Below, in pieces: positions 14,701 to 26,189 of a stretch of DNA of 64,000 bases. The first letter of the stretch is position 1. Each line of letters starts with the position of its first letter. Made by a program: the position numbers and the translations under genes. This DNA comes from Rotaria socialis (taxonomy: Eukaryota > Rotifera > Eurotatoria > Philodinida > Philodinidae), in NCBI GenBank assembly GCA_905331475.1, contig CAJNYU010000181.1, forward strand, positions 434,001 to 498,000. The letters run 5' to 3'. The notes below the pieces were generated by a model. The model saw only the letters and a program-made list of their open reading frames with translations. It ran no database searches and had not been told where the DNA came from.

Positions 14701-17542
14701 TTATTTATATGATCTATCATGACTCTCTTAAAACTGCATACCGCTGACAAAAGAATAAAGTGACCTAATATCTACGCTCATGAAAATTCTATAGAAACTT
14801 GATATTATTTAAGCTATATTTCCTCTAGAATCTTATTTTCATTTTTATGATATCCAATGAATAGAAAAATCGATTTGTTTCGAAATACAAACAACTTTCA
14901 AATAATGATTAATTATTTTATTATATTCAGTTATATCCCTGAGAAACAAAACTGTGAAAATTTTGAAGTATTTGCTTTTACAGAAAACTTGTACACTCAG
15001 TATAAATAGTGTTTCGAATCGCTTAAGATTTCTCTCGACAGAAGACGAATTTTCGATAAAAACTATACTCATATAAATTAACATGCTCGAAAAGTAAACG
15101 ATTGAAAATTCCCTACAGAACAACAAAATTTAAAAGTGAAATAACATCATGATTATCATCAATAAATTTGGATATTTTTTTCCATTACCTGATTATCTGA
15201 TTTTTCAATAACAATTTGCCATTCATCAGATTTAATCGTTTCATTCATTCCGACATAAATTCTTTCGAAAAGTGTATCTAATGCAATATGATCTTGTTTT
15301 CGAACAAATATTTTACATTGTTCAAAACCGTCGTTGCGCACAAATAAAGCACAATCTTTATAGTAATCGGCATCATTTAATGAATTGATCGACATATCAT
15401 TATTTTTAAGTAAAATATATTGTAAAACACGACATCGTTCAACTAACAATGTAGATAAACGAAGTACACTCTCAAAATTTAATGGTACAGAAAAATCTTC
15501 ATCCGTACAATTAGTAATTCCAATAGAATGTAATAATGTTGGAATGTCTGATGAAAGAAGTAACGATGATGTTGATGATGCTTTGGATATATGCTGATTA
15601 TTACTTTCAATTTGATTGAGCATGGAATTCATACATTGATCAATAGTTTCATCTAGATTTTCATCTATTTGATTCAATGTTAATACTGACGATTGTTTCG
15701 AGGAATTTTCATATGTTTGTAAATGATTGCAATGACTTTCACGTTGTAATTCAAGAAATTGTTCTTCAAAATCTTCGATTTGTCGACGATAATTATCGAG
15801 TTCTTTTTCCATTGATTTTTTATCTTGCTGATAGTTTATTGATTTTAATCTTAAATCATCTAAATCTAATTTAACTTCTTCATTTAAAAATTCTAAATCC
15901 TCAATACGTTGTTGTAAATGAAGTTTTTCTTCTTCAATATGTTCAAATAATTGTTTAAAATTTTCTTGTTTTTGGTTTAATTCATTTGTATATGCTTGCA
16001 AAAATTCATCATCGAACTTATTCGATGGCGATATTGGCAGTTGTAATCGATCAATTGATGTTGAAATAAATTTTGATAAAAGCTCAGAATGAGATAGAGA
16101 TTTTTGAGATTCATTTGTCAATGATGCCTGAATGAATGTGAGTTGATTTTGAAGATTCTTAAAAATGAAATCAAAATATTAGAAGAATAAAAAAACAAAT
16201 CTATAGTTTGGGACTAAGCATAGTCGATCTTCATAAACTCGTACTAATTATTACTCATGCTATTGAAATGATATTTTTGCATGTATGCGTGTGACAGACA
16301 ATTCCCGGCAGAAGTACTAGACTGACTCTTTTTCTGTTTACATATACTGAATTCATGATTCATACATATTTTTCCCCTTTCTGAATAATATAGTCAATGA
16401 AAATATGCATACTAAAGAAGTTATTTGTTTTGTCATTGTTTATCCTATTTCATTGATATTAATTATCGCTTTTTTTCAAATGCTGAAGGTAAACTCATAT
16501 TTTTGTTCTAATGTCACTAAAATCTCTCTGTCTCTCTCTCTTTCACACACAGATGCACTTTAGATCTAAGCAACTAATAATTTCTAAGAGAATGAGTCCC
16601 ATATCATATCTATCGGCTATTGAGAACTCACCGCTGATATTTTCAACGTTTAATAAAGACTAGCGCTAATCGTTCAAAACAAATTTTTAATGCGCAGATA
16701 AAGTATCATTTCAGTCTAGCAGAGGCAGAACTAGATACAGTATCTGTAGCGATCTTTTGAATGCAAATTTTTGTGTCAGACTAGTGGCAATAATAGGATC
16801 ACAAACAGAAGATAATGTCCAAATAATAACTGTCAATAATATGAAGAAATAGAAGGCCGTTTAGTATTAGCTGTCAGAACTTATTTTCACACGAATGGAT
16901 CTAAAATATCAGTTTAGTATCACAAAGAATAGTATTGTTTTATGAGAGACAACTTCTGTTTAATTCAGTAGTATATTTACTGTTATTTCAACTTGCTGAT
17001 TTTGGCATGAAGTCTGCAATGTTTCATTTTCTAATCTAAAACGTGCCAATAATTCATGCGTAGTCTAGAATAGGAAACCAAATAGTTTTAGTCTGTTTTT
17101 TTGAAATTGTAAATTTACATTTAGTTCTTCTTGAGTTTTCAATTGATCAATTTTATTTTGTTCAAAGTCGATCATTAATTTAGAATATTTTGATTGTTCA
17201 TGTTCAATTTGTTGACGAAGTTGCTAAAAACGATACAAAAAAATATTTTCCTCTATTTAAAACATGAATAAATTGCATTACTTCTTCAATTTGACTAAAA
17301 TTCGTATTTGATGCTGTTAGTTCATTTATTTTTATTTCAAGTTTCTTTTTGAGTAAAACTTGATTTTTAACCACTTTGATTATTTCCTCTTTAGACATTG
17401 ATTCCAACTTAATTTTTTGAAAAATATACAAAAATTCAAATAATATTTTAAACAATATTTTCCCATTTATACAAACTTTTCCAGCTGTTGCTGATTTTTC
17501 ATCATGTGCTGTTTTTTCATCAGATGTTTTTTCGTCACTCAT
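8772..17542 (-). CDS. GCC2: GRIP and coiled-coil domain-containing protein 2 (golgin GCC185)
   Basis: GCC2 is a trans-Golgi tethering golgin that captures endosome-derived vesicles. Seventeen exons join in frame to about 1454 residues: 17477-17542, 17282-17407, 17119-17223, 16981-17064, 15189-16157, 14260-14533, 13549-14207, 13401-13475, 12410-12622, 11898-12357, 11735-11837, 11641-11674, 10696-10823, 10512-10635, 10325-10438, 10033-10272, 8772-9362. The N-terminus (LESMSKEEIIKVVKNQ) matches the conserved GCC2 head. The middle is almost all coiled coil, with the landmark LELADYEKTINNLKDEL. The C-terminus carries the segment before the GRIP domain (VTVLKDEIRRIERN) and the GRIP domain itself (about 1370-1420, LEYLKNIIVKFF), then a WSSYL tail like that of vertebrate GCC2 (WASYL). 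The human protein is about 1684 residues. The start is the first ATG of an acidic Lys/Glu-rich leader. Confidence 0.95.
9811..9838. repeat. (GTTA)7 microsatellite in a GCC2 intron
   Basis: Seven uninterrupted GTTA units within the intron at 9363-10032 of GCC2. Confidence 0.95.
10824..11640 (-). other. GCC2: Long GCC2 intron (817 bases) with a GC-richer patch
   Basis: Most GCC2 introns are 45-70 bases; this one is over ten times longer. Around 11138-11195 there is a patch richer in GC, with GGATTCGG and CCGGATCCGGA in an otherwise AT-rich intron, possibly a decayed short mobile element. No coding exon is needed here, since the flanking exon phases fit. Confidence 0.5.
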
Positions 17543-19318
17543 CCTGATTAATAGATTTATTTGAAAATGAAAACAAATTTTGATATCAACTCATCTGAAA
17601 ATAAAGATTAAAACAGTTTTTATACATTTTTCGATAACAGAGTCTAATTCATACTAGCCTTGCTACTTAATTTAACATAGTAATAATATACCTTCTCAAT
17701 GCATCCACATATGGATATGTATTTATCCTTAGACAAGCAAATATTTCTTAACATATGATAATAGAATGTAAGCGAACTATTTTGAGTGCTTAAGGGAAAA
17801 TAAAGATTCTATAGAAATGCGCATGATTTTGTTTCTCTCTATAGAAAAAAAAGAGTAGCATTTAGTACATGTTTCTTGCCGTATATCCATATGAGAAATT
17901 TTTACTGTTTGGCAATGAAAGCTGATGGACCGATGAAAGAAGCATTTCATCAGAAATAAATTGTTATTTTTCTATTCGGCACATCATAGAAGTTTTGCTT
18001 TTGGTGTATTAGAACCGATTGTCTGCTATCCATTGAAGACCTTGACAAAATTATGACATTCTCTCCGATTGGATGTAGATAGAAAATGAATAAGAAAGAC
18101 AACATAAAAATGAGAGAACAAGAAAGTTATGCCTCGTTGAATCAATCATTACAAATAAGACTATATAGTAATGATAAAATAGTATAAACAGACAAAAAAC
18201 AAAACAAACGACTATTCGATAGAAGATGCAGATAGTTATTAGATATTTATTTTTCAATTTAACCATTTTCACTGTTTACAGAAATCAATGGTATACGAGA
18301 AAGATCTAATGAATTATTGTTTTTCTAATGGTGATACTTTTCCTATTGTATAGAGAGTTAACTCTTGTAAATGTAAGATCTTGAATGAATAATGTTCTAG
18401 ATCATTTTATTATACTTTCTTTCAAGATGTTTCTATAGTTGAATTTTTATAATTTCATTTACATATTCACTGCTGTATACTTTTCACGGTTTATTTACGA
18501 ATTCAATTTATTTCTCTAATATATAACAGTTCAATGATATCAAAAATACTTCATAATAAATATACCTATACTGACATAAGTAAATACCATTTATTTGGTA
18601 CTATTTTAGAATTGAATCTGGATAATTTTTAAATTTTACTAGATGATTTTTATGGTTAAGATCGTACTTAGAAATATCAATTTTTTTCATCACTTTTCCA
18701 CTGCGTTTTTAATTCGTAAACATATATTGTGATTCTCACATATGCTCAGACATATCAAGCAATTGTTTCGATTAGAGAATAATAAACTAAATTTTTTCTT
18801 CGCTAGCCGAGGCCTTATTAGATCGAGTAGTAAGATAAAGTGTGACAGTATTTGATTGATAGCTTCAGTGAACTGTATGAATATTGAATTTAAAGAAAAT
18901 ATTGTTTGAAAAAAGAATCTTTTGTAAGAAAAGAAATGAGAAATACAATTGTTTTTCCTGGTACAATGGTCTAACAATCATTTATTGTCAAAAACAAAAT
19001 ATATCAATATCGAATTGAATTGTCGATTATAATAAATTTATATTCGGAAGAATATATTTATAAAGAAGAACTTCCTATCACTATGGAAATAAAACTAACT
19101 TGTTATGATTTTTTTTGTTTCATTAGAAAACTATGAGAACTTCGGTCATTTACTTTTAGCAAACATGCATTTAACAAAGCAATATAAAAATGAATTTCAT
19201 AGCATAAGAAAAAGAAAGCCTATGTTATTTATTCTAGTTAACCGGTTAAATAAAGAAACAAAACAAAAATCGAAATTGCATTTTATATTCATTCAATTTT
19301 CGAATTAACTATCTCACA
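17543..19318. other. Intergenic spacer, GCC2 upstream / ALG3 downstream
   Basis: About 1.8 kb of AT-rich sequence. Open frames on both strands (for example at 18051-18272 and 18690-18977) are short, low complexity and lack splice partners. It presumably holds the GCC2 promoter and ALG3 3' UTR, but no element stands out. Confidence 0.5.
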
Positions 19319-21590
19319 TTATTTCACTTTTTTTCCTGATTTTGGCATATTTGCTTGTGTTGTGAGTGATTGAACCAGTTTAATAAGAATATATCCATGA
19401 CAAATATGCAAAATTAAACTACTAACAAATGTTGATGGATACATATTCCATGACAATTCAATTAGACCAAGTATTAGAAGACTAAAAAACAAAAGTTTTC
19501 TTTTTTTCATCAATTAAAAAATATTTAAATAACTTACTTAACTTTGTCGTTTGAGTTCGTACTCCATAATAAATGAAATAACATATGATAATACCAAACA
19601 TAAAATTGATAATGAAGTGAACGACAAAAACAAATACCAATAAAATTCGAATAGAACATCAATGTTATAATGGTATCGTCGGATAAAATATAGTTATGAT
19701 GGTAATTAAAAATGTCTTGTATTTTTTTAATATCTCTATTGAGTATTATAATGAAAAAATTATTCATTTTAATTTTTGATTAACGTCAACTTACTTCAAC
19801 CATTGATATCGACACACATACAATAAAACTATTATATGTAACAATAGTAAGGTTAAGTGAAAATAACGATTAAGAAATATATGTTCAGGTATTAAACGCC
19901 AATTCACAGTCCATATATAGAAAAATTGTCGGCCAAGATCGAATGAGCGAACAATATAAGCAGTAGGGTTTGACAAAAGAAATGGTACGGCAAATATGAG
20001 CTAAATTGTAAAAATTAAATTAAAAGTTAAAGAGAAATTACTAATTTTACTTGTAATAAACCACAATAGAATATATATTTGAATGTTTGACCAAGTCCCA
20101 CCGAAAGTAGAAGAATAAAAAAAAGTCCTGGTGCCATCAATAAAATATTCATTTTAATCGATACGGCCAAGCTGAAATATAATTAAATCACATAGAAATC
20201 ATCTCACAGCTATCTTAGCAATGAGTTACTAGGCATGCGATGGACGCCTATGAAATAGCTTATTATAGATCGTGGCAGATGTTTTAGCAACAAAATTTTC
20301 TTATTGCATCACCGAGATTGTTAATATAGGCTCTAAGAATGTATATGATTCAAGTCTTAGTGTAATATGTTAACCACACTCTATTGTTACATCTCTTGAG
20401 GATGACGTAAGAGAATGGTGAAGACATGTATTCAACAATGAACTACAATAATTACCAAGAACAGCTGCACTATATGTCCTAATTTAATCATGTGAAGATT
20501 GCCCTAACAGCTTTTTAAGTAGAATTTGATATAATTCTGCATAGAAAAAATAGCCTAGTCGAAACTGATAAGTATTCATCTCGATTCATTTATTCGATAG
20601 GGAATGTTAAATTAATCGATATTTACGTGAAAAACATTGTCACTGCTGTGTACTATTAATTTATAGTGAATTAAAAGTGTAGACAAATCTCAAAGGAACA
20701 AGTACGATTTATCACTAGAAAAGAAGACTTTTTAGAACAATTAACAAGAACGCTCAATGCTCATAATCCAAAATATTCGATTAATTTGTATTGTTTGTCT
20801 GTATATTTATAAAATTTTATCATGCCTAAAGATTTATTTAGGCACTCATTTTAACATACCTATAAAGTATGCAAGCAACAGTCCATTGTCGACGAAGTAG
20901 AAAAGCTAATGAAATATATAAAAATGTCATTGCAATAGGATCATTGAAAAGTCGAAGAACAAAAATTGAATGAATACGATATGCCAATAAGCACATAAAT
21001 ATATATGCATAAGGTGGCACCTAAAACAAAATAAAAACAACATTCAAATTGCATCTAGATTGTTGAATAAAATATAGACGGAAAAAACCTTAGCATTTCG
21101 GTTATAGATGTAGAAAACAGCTGAGATCATAATCAAGTAAAGTCCAACAAATATGTATTGTGCAAGACGAACATTATTGCCAAAATTTGTTATATAATAA
21201 AATATTAGATAAATGTAAACGAAACCAGCTGGATAACTATATACATAAAAAAACGAATTAATTCTTTATCGCTGTTTAAAATGTGAGTTATACTTACACA
21301 AGCGGTCCCGTATCGCCTTTCAATTGATAATAATCATATGTACCATTTACAACACCTTCCACTTCTTGCATATATGCTTTCCAATCGATTTCTGTATAAT
21401 TTGTTATTCTTACAATAAGAATATTTAGAAATACTTCCAAAATAAAAAGACCACTCATGATATAAATCGATTTCTTTGGATTTAAAAGAAGATTCTTGTA
21501 GAAAGATAAATGAAAACATTGTTTGAATTGTAGATTGAGTCGTTTTAAAAATTTCGACCAAGATGATGATCGTGATTGTGGCGGAGGCAT
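19319..21590 (-). CDS. ALG3: ALG3, Dol-P-Man:Man5GlcNAc2-PP-Dol alpha-1,3-mannosyltransferase
   Basis: This ER membrane enzyme adds the first lumenal mannose (alpha-1,3, from dolichyl-P-mannose) to Man5GlcNAc2-PP-dolichol in N-glycan precursor synthesis. Seven exons, 429 residues: 21298-21590, 21089-21236, 20860-21020, 20051-20171, 19795-20000, 19538-19735, 19319-19481. The conserved [15 protein letters not shown] block follows the first membrane helix and is followed by GDTGPLVYPAGFVY. Later landmarks are [49 protein letters not shown] and [12 protein letters not shown]. Length and order match animal ALG3 (human 438 residues). The short tail is Lys-rich (GKKVK), compatible with ER retention of a membrane protein. 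Intron 3 (20172-20859) is unusually long and shows no other gene. Confidence 0.97.
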
Positions 21591-23587
21591 TTCTTTTATT
21601 TAAAGTTAAATATGAACGATTGATTCTACTCAAATATGTTTGAAGGTCCTGACAGTGACACGATGTATAAAGTCGATGGAACAATCTAATAAATAGTGGA
21701 TTTTTAAAACCATCAAATGACAAATACCTAGAGTACAGATGTCGACACACATTATTTCTCATTACACGTTAACGCAATGCAAACGTTTCAAACAAACAAA
21801 ACTACGAGGAGTCTCTCTCTCTCTCTCTATCGTTAATCGACTTTTTTTTTATGTATGTATAATATCCAGGAAATATTGAAATCTAGGCTACTCGTATGAT
21901 ATGTTTACAGCGAATAATAAAAATCTAATTTCTAACATTATAGTGATTTCATCTCGGAAAAATATGTCATCACAAAAAGTCGAATAACTCTTTGCACATT
22001 TAGAAATGCAAAAACAATTTTCTGCGCGCTTATTAATAGATATTACTTAAAAATTGATCCTGACACGAATAAAATAAAGGATATGATTAGTTTAATATTT
22101 GTGACTATAAACGGAAAAAGAAATCGAAGAATGGTGTAGCTAGCAGCTGATCTGCACAAAAACATTTGTTTACTTGAAATTCTTATTTCTACTTATTTCT
22201 CCAGGCAATTGAATATAATTCGATCTAATAGGAACATATTGAAAAGATTCATGATACGTTAGTACACATGAACTCCAAGCATATTTGTATGTTCCAATGT
22301 TGATATTGGTGTAAACATATATACGTAGTTGTAGACCATTTGTAAACAAACAAAGAGAACAGCGTGAAATATCGATTTACATCTAATTACAAGTGTCTAA
22401 GAAATAAAACATATAGAATAGTAATAACTTAATGTAGTATATGAAGCTTTTAGATAGGACGTGATACTAATGTGTTCTACGATATTTCTTCGTTTTATAA
22501 TCAGATATTCATTCATATCCAATATTATCATTCTCATGCAAGGTGGAAACGTTTGTTGAAAATTGTTGACATTTCATTTTATAAATTCGAATTTTTTCGT
22601 GATATACCAAGAGATCTGTAATAATACTCAACAAAGTTCATGTTATACATACTTATGGTGACTATATTCATCGTATCATTAATCATAAAGTTGATAGTTC
22701 ACAAGTAATCGATCTTACTCATTGTATAATAAAATTTCCATTAAAAAAAAAGAAAAGAAACATTTTCAGCTAACAGTAAATATAGCATGAAATGTTCATC
22801 TTTTCTCACTTATTTATTTTTTCTTTTCCTACACATATTAAACAACGTATCGAACGTCACTAAGCGTCTGTGGCACAGGTGAAACATTTCAACTAGGATA
22901 TTGTTAAAGCACACATAGCTTCAATCAAACAAGTTAGAGCCTACGTCTCTAAACTTACCATTGATATCAACAAAATAGAATAAATCTAATGAGAATTCAA
23001 CGGTTGTAACAAAACTAGTTATTAACGAGCAGTCAACTACTAAATACGATTAATCATGCACGATATGCCTTAAATCATTCAGCCATAATGCTTGTCGAGA
23101 AAAAGGTTACGATTGTGCGGATTGTATTTCTTTGAGATGTGTTTAAAAAAAGCCATAACAAATAAAACCAGTTCGTCCCATTTGTTAACAATAACAATCG
23201 AACGCGAAACATAACAATTGGCATTGGATACCAACGAGTAGGAGTCAAAATATATCATGGGATTCATAAGTTACACATACTATTATCGACGGAACCTTGC
23301 TAGATCAACATCGAATATAATTGACATTGCCTTATCTATCTACTAGTACACAAACAGGTATTCGTAATACAATGATTCTCAAAATCAATAATTCTGCTAA
23401 TAACATTATCTTTTATCGTTGATTGAGTTGAAAATCTATCTCATCAACTAAATTTCCTTTGTTCTATTTTTTTCACATGAGAATTCTTTTGCTAATTCTT
23501 TCAAATAATAAACGGAACAAACGATAAGATTATGAATTTTTATTAGACAACAATAAATTAAAACTAAAAGCAACAATAAATATAAAT
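21591..23587. other. Intergenic spacer between ALG3 and the homeobox gene
   Basis: About 2 kb with no supported gene. A short TC repeat at about 21812-21828 lies near the ALG3 5' end. The rest is AT-rich sequence with scattered stop codons in all frames. Confidence 0.5.
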
Positions 23588-24279
23588 TCAATTGCTTGTT
23601 GTTGTTGTTTCAGTCATTGAAATAATTCGTTTCTTTTGTTTGTCGCTGTGTCGCCGATTTTTGAACCATTGCTAGCAATAATCAATGATACAGTTTTAAT
23701 TAAAGACATACAAAGATAAGAAACTCACTCGAACTTTCTCAATTGGAGCTTCCAAATGAACTGCCAATTGTCGAAGAGTTTCTGTTGATGGATGAGAATC
23801 ACGATTGTATGCTTGATGAAGTATTTGAATTTCATGTTTTTTAAAGCATCGATGTCGACGAAGCGGTGTACGATCAGCAACATGGTGAACAGGTGTTGCT
23901 AAGAAAAAGCAAAAAATATAGACTTCAAAAAGGATTCTTTAAGCTCCCATGGATTAACGGTTAATATAAGAAATCAGCTTATCTGTTGAACACTTCGTAA
24001 AAATTTAAAATGCAAGAAACATCGGTACGTACGTCTTTGAACACAAGGAGAATATAATTCCGTGTTTTGTGGTTGATAATAACTGGAAGGCACAAGTGAT
24101 ATATTCATTGAAGGTGATGTTGAAGATGCATAGAAATTCCGTGGCGAATGAACAGGACATGAAGGTTGCGTCGAAATCGAATAACAATATGCAGGTGTTG
24201 TTGATACTGGGTACTCATGCACATAGTTGTACGATGCTGAATATTGGTGGAGTGAAGGTGAATAATAGCTATTGTTCAT
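23588..24279 (-). CDS. Homeobox protein with a divergent K50 homeodomain
   Basis: A probable DNA-binding transcription factor of 166 residues in three exons: 24033-24279, 23729-23898, 23588-23671. The N-terminal 90 residues are rich in Ser, Tyr and Pro, like an activation region. The homeodomain spans about 94-153. Key positions are F8 (residue 101), L16 (109), Tyr at position 20 instead of the usual Phe, W48-F49-K50-N51 (141-144) and R53. Lys at position 50 is the bicoid/goosecoid/Pitx/SIX type and predicts preference for TAATCC-like sites. An intron splits the recognition helix just before Gln-Trp (V-R|Q-W), a position found in several homeobox classes. The tail is short and Thr-rich. No SIX, paired or other extra domain is present, so I cannot name an orthologue. 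Confidence 0.9.
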
Positions 24280-24633
24280 GTTTGGAAATTATCGGTTAGG
24301 CCAAATTTCGAATAACTAAAAGTGTTGAATTCACATTGCTTTTATATTGTGCCACGTTCTCTAGTGCAGTGATAATTGACGAATTGTTGTATAATGAATG
24401 AGCAACGTCTCATTTCTCAGAACAGCCTATACAACGCTGTTCTTAATTGATACTCGTCATTATGCTACATTTTAATCATTATCGTTCTAATTAGTATATA
24501 TCGTACATAGTCATGAACGAAACAACGTTACGAAATGCAAAGAAACAGACAGTCGAATACCCCTCTCACCGAAATTTTTTATTGGAACTAAACAAACAAA
24601 AAAAGACAAAGAAAAGTAGAGTTTACAATGAAA
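24280..24633. other. Short spacer upstream of the homeobox gene
   Basis: 354 bases between the homeobox start codon and the stop codon of the next minus-strand gene. It must hold the proximal promoter of the homeobox gene unless control comes from further away. No motif is certain. Confidence 0.45.
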
Positions 24634-26189
24634 TTATTGAATAATACAAAGGTGTCGAATGGATAATTTTGTACGTTTTGCTGTTTCATTATCAAGTTCT
24701 GGCTTTAAATCATAAATAGGAGCAACCTCGTGAAAACAACTTTCTAAAGATGATATCAATGATGAAGATGATGATGAGATATCTATAATATTATTTTCCG
24801 AAAAGTCATTGATACTATCAAGACATGAACGAAAACTGCTATGCCTTGAAATTGTATCAGTATCATCATCATTATCGTACGTGACGATTGGTGTTATATC
24901 TAGATTATATGAATGATAATCAAACTTATTATTGCAAAATTTATTTCGTGATGCAGAAGGAAGTAAAGGTGTTGATGGATAACGAGTTCTCCATGGGTAT
25001 GAAAATCGATCTTGTTGAAGTTTGTAGTTTGACGGTGAATGAGGAAAATTTATCTTTTTCTTTTGAAATCGATGTTGTTGTTGTTGAGTATAATCATTAT
25101 AAAATGATGGATTTGAACGATGTATATCTGTTAATTTTGTTGACGAAGAATTTAGATTGATTGCTTGTAATGAAGAATGTTGTTGTATTGGTGATTCAAT
25201 AATAACAGGTAAATTAGAATGATGTTGATCGTCGAGCTAGATATAGTTCATGTTACAGAAATATGATTTTTAAATAGCTAATAAATATGACTTACTCGAA
25301 ATTCTGTTTGCTTTTCAGTTATGTTTGATTGAATTTCTAAAGCATCGCATGACGACTTCCATGACCATGAACCTGATTTTTTCCAAGAGGACGATTTACT
25401 TGATGGTAATGGTTTATATTTATGATTAGTAATCGTTTTATTATCTGAAGATTTTTGTTTGGCGAATGATTGAAGCTCTGGCAATGAAGTATATGGAGAC
25501 ATTTGAAAATCAGATGGTGGTTTAAATCTGCTAATTGATGATGTCTGTCGAGAATATGATGGCAGATCACGAAAAGTAAATTTCGGAATGGGCCCATTGT
25601 CTGAATCAAATCAAATGAATTTGATATAAAATGTCATAGGAAAACTGCAATCATACTTACGGCTCAGTAGATAAGAGTTCTTTCGTTTCGGTACTTTATC
25701 GATAGTTTCGAATGATGATTGATGTAAATTGTGCAGATGACGAGTACGTCGAAGTCGAGCAACAGAATCATTAATTGATGAATGCGTTAAAAAGGAATTT
25801 GATAATCGAAAACGATGTTTAATAATTTGTTGGCATGGTTGGTCAGACGACGGGAATTGTTTATCCGATGATATAATATTTATTAAAGGTTTAGACGATG
25901 AAAAAGAAGATAAATTTTCATTGTTCAATTGCTGCTGCATCTCTGAAATAAGATCAACACTACCAGCCAAAGTTCTTTGCTTATCATTTCGATTTACTCC
26001 CGAACTTTGTTTAAAATCAGAAAATGTTTCCAGTGGAACATTTAAACATGTGAGAGAATGCGTTTTCAATTTAATATTCAATTTTGATGGTAATATTTGA
26101 GAGTCAAGTATTAATTTGTGACTTTGTGGTAATTGATGTGCAGCGTGAGTATTATCGCAAAGAATCTTCATTGTCTTGTTCTCTTTCAT
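24634..26189 (-). CDS. Unrecognised Ser/Asn-rich protein, 478 residues
   Basis: Three exons join in one frame: 25661-26189, 25296-25600, 24634-25236. I do not recognise a domain. The protein is rich in Ser, Asn, Gln and Pro, has basic patches (ARLRRTRH, VPKRKNS), short Gln runs, a SSSWKKSGSWSWKSS cluster and an acidic DNDDDTDT stretch. It has no signal peptide or membrane helix. It looks largely disordered, compatible with a nuclear regulator, which is only an inference. It is the immediate upstream neighbour of the homeobox gene on the same strand. The start is the first ATG in frame; a second Met follows six codons later. Exon phases 1 and 0 agree at both junctions, which supports the model. 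Confidence 0.8.
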
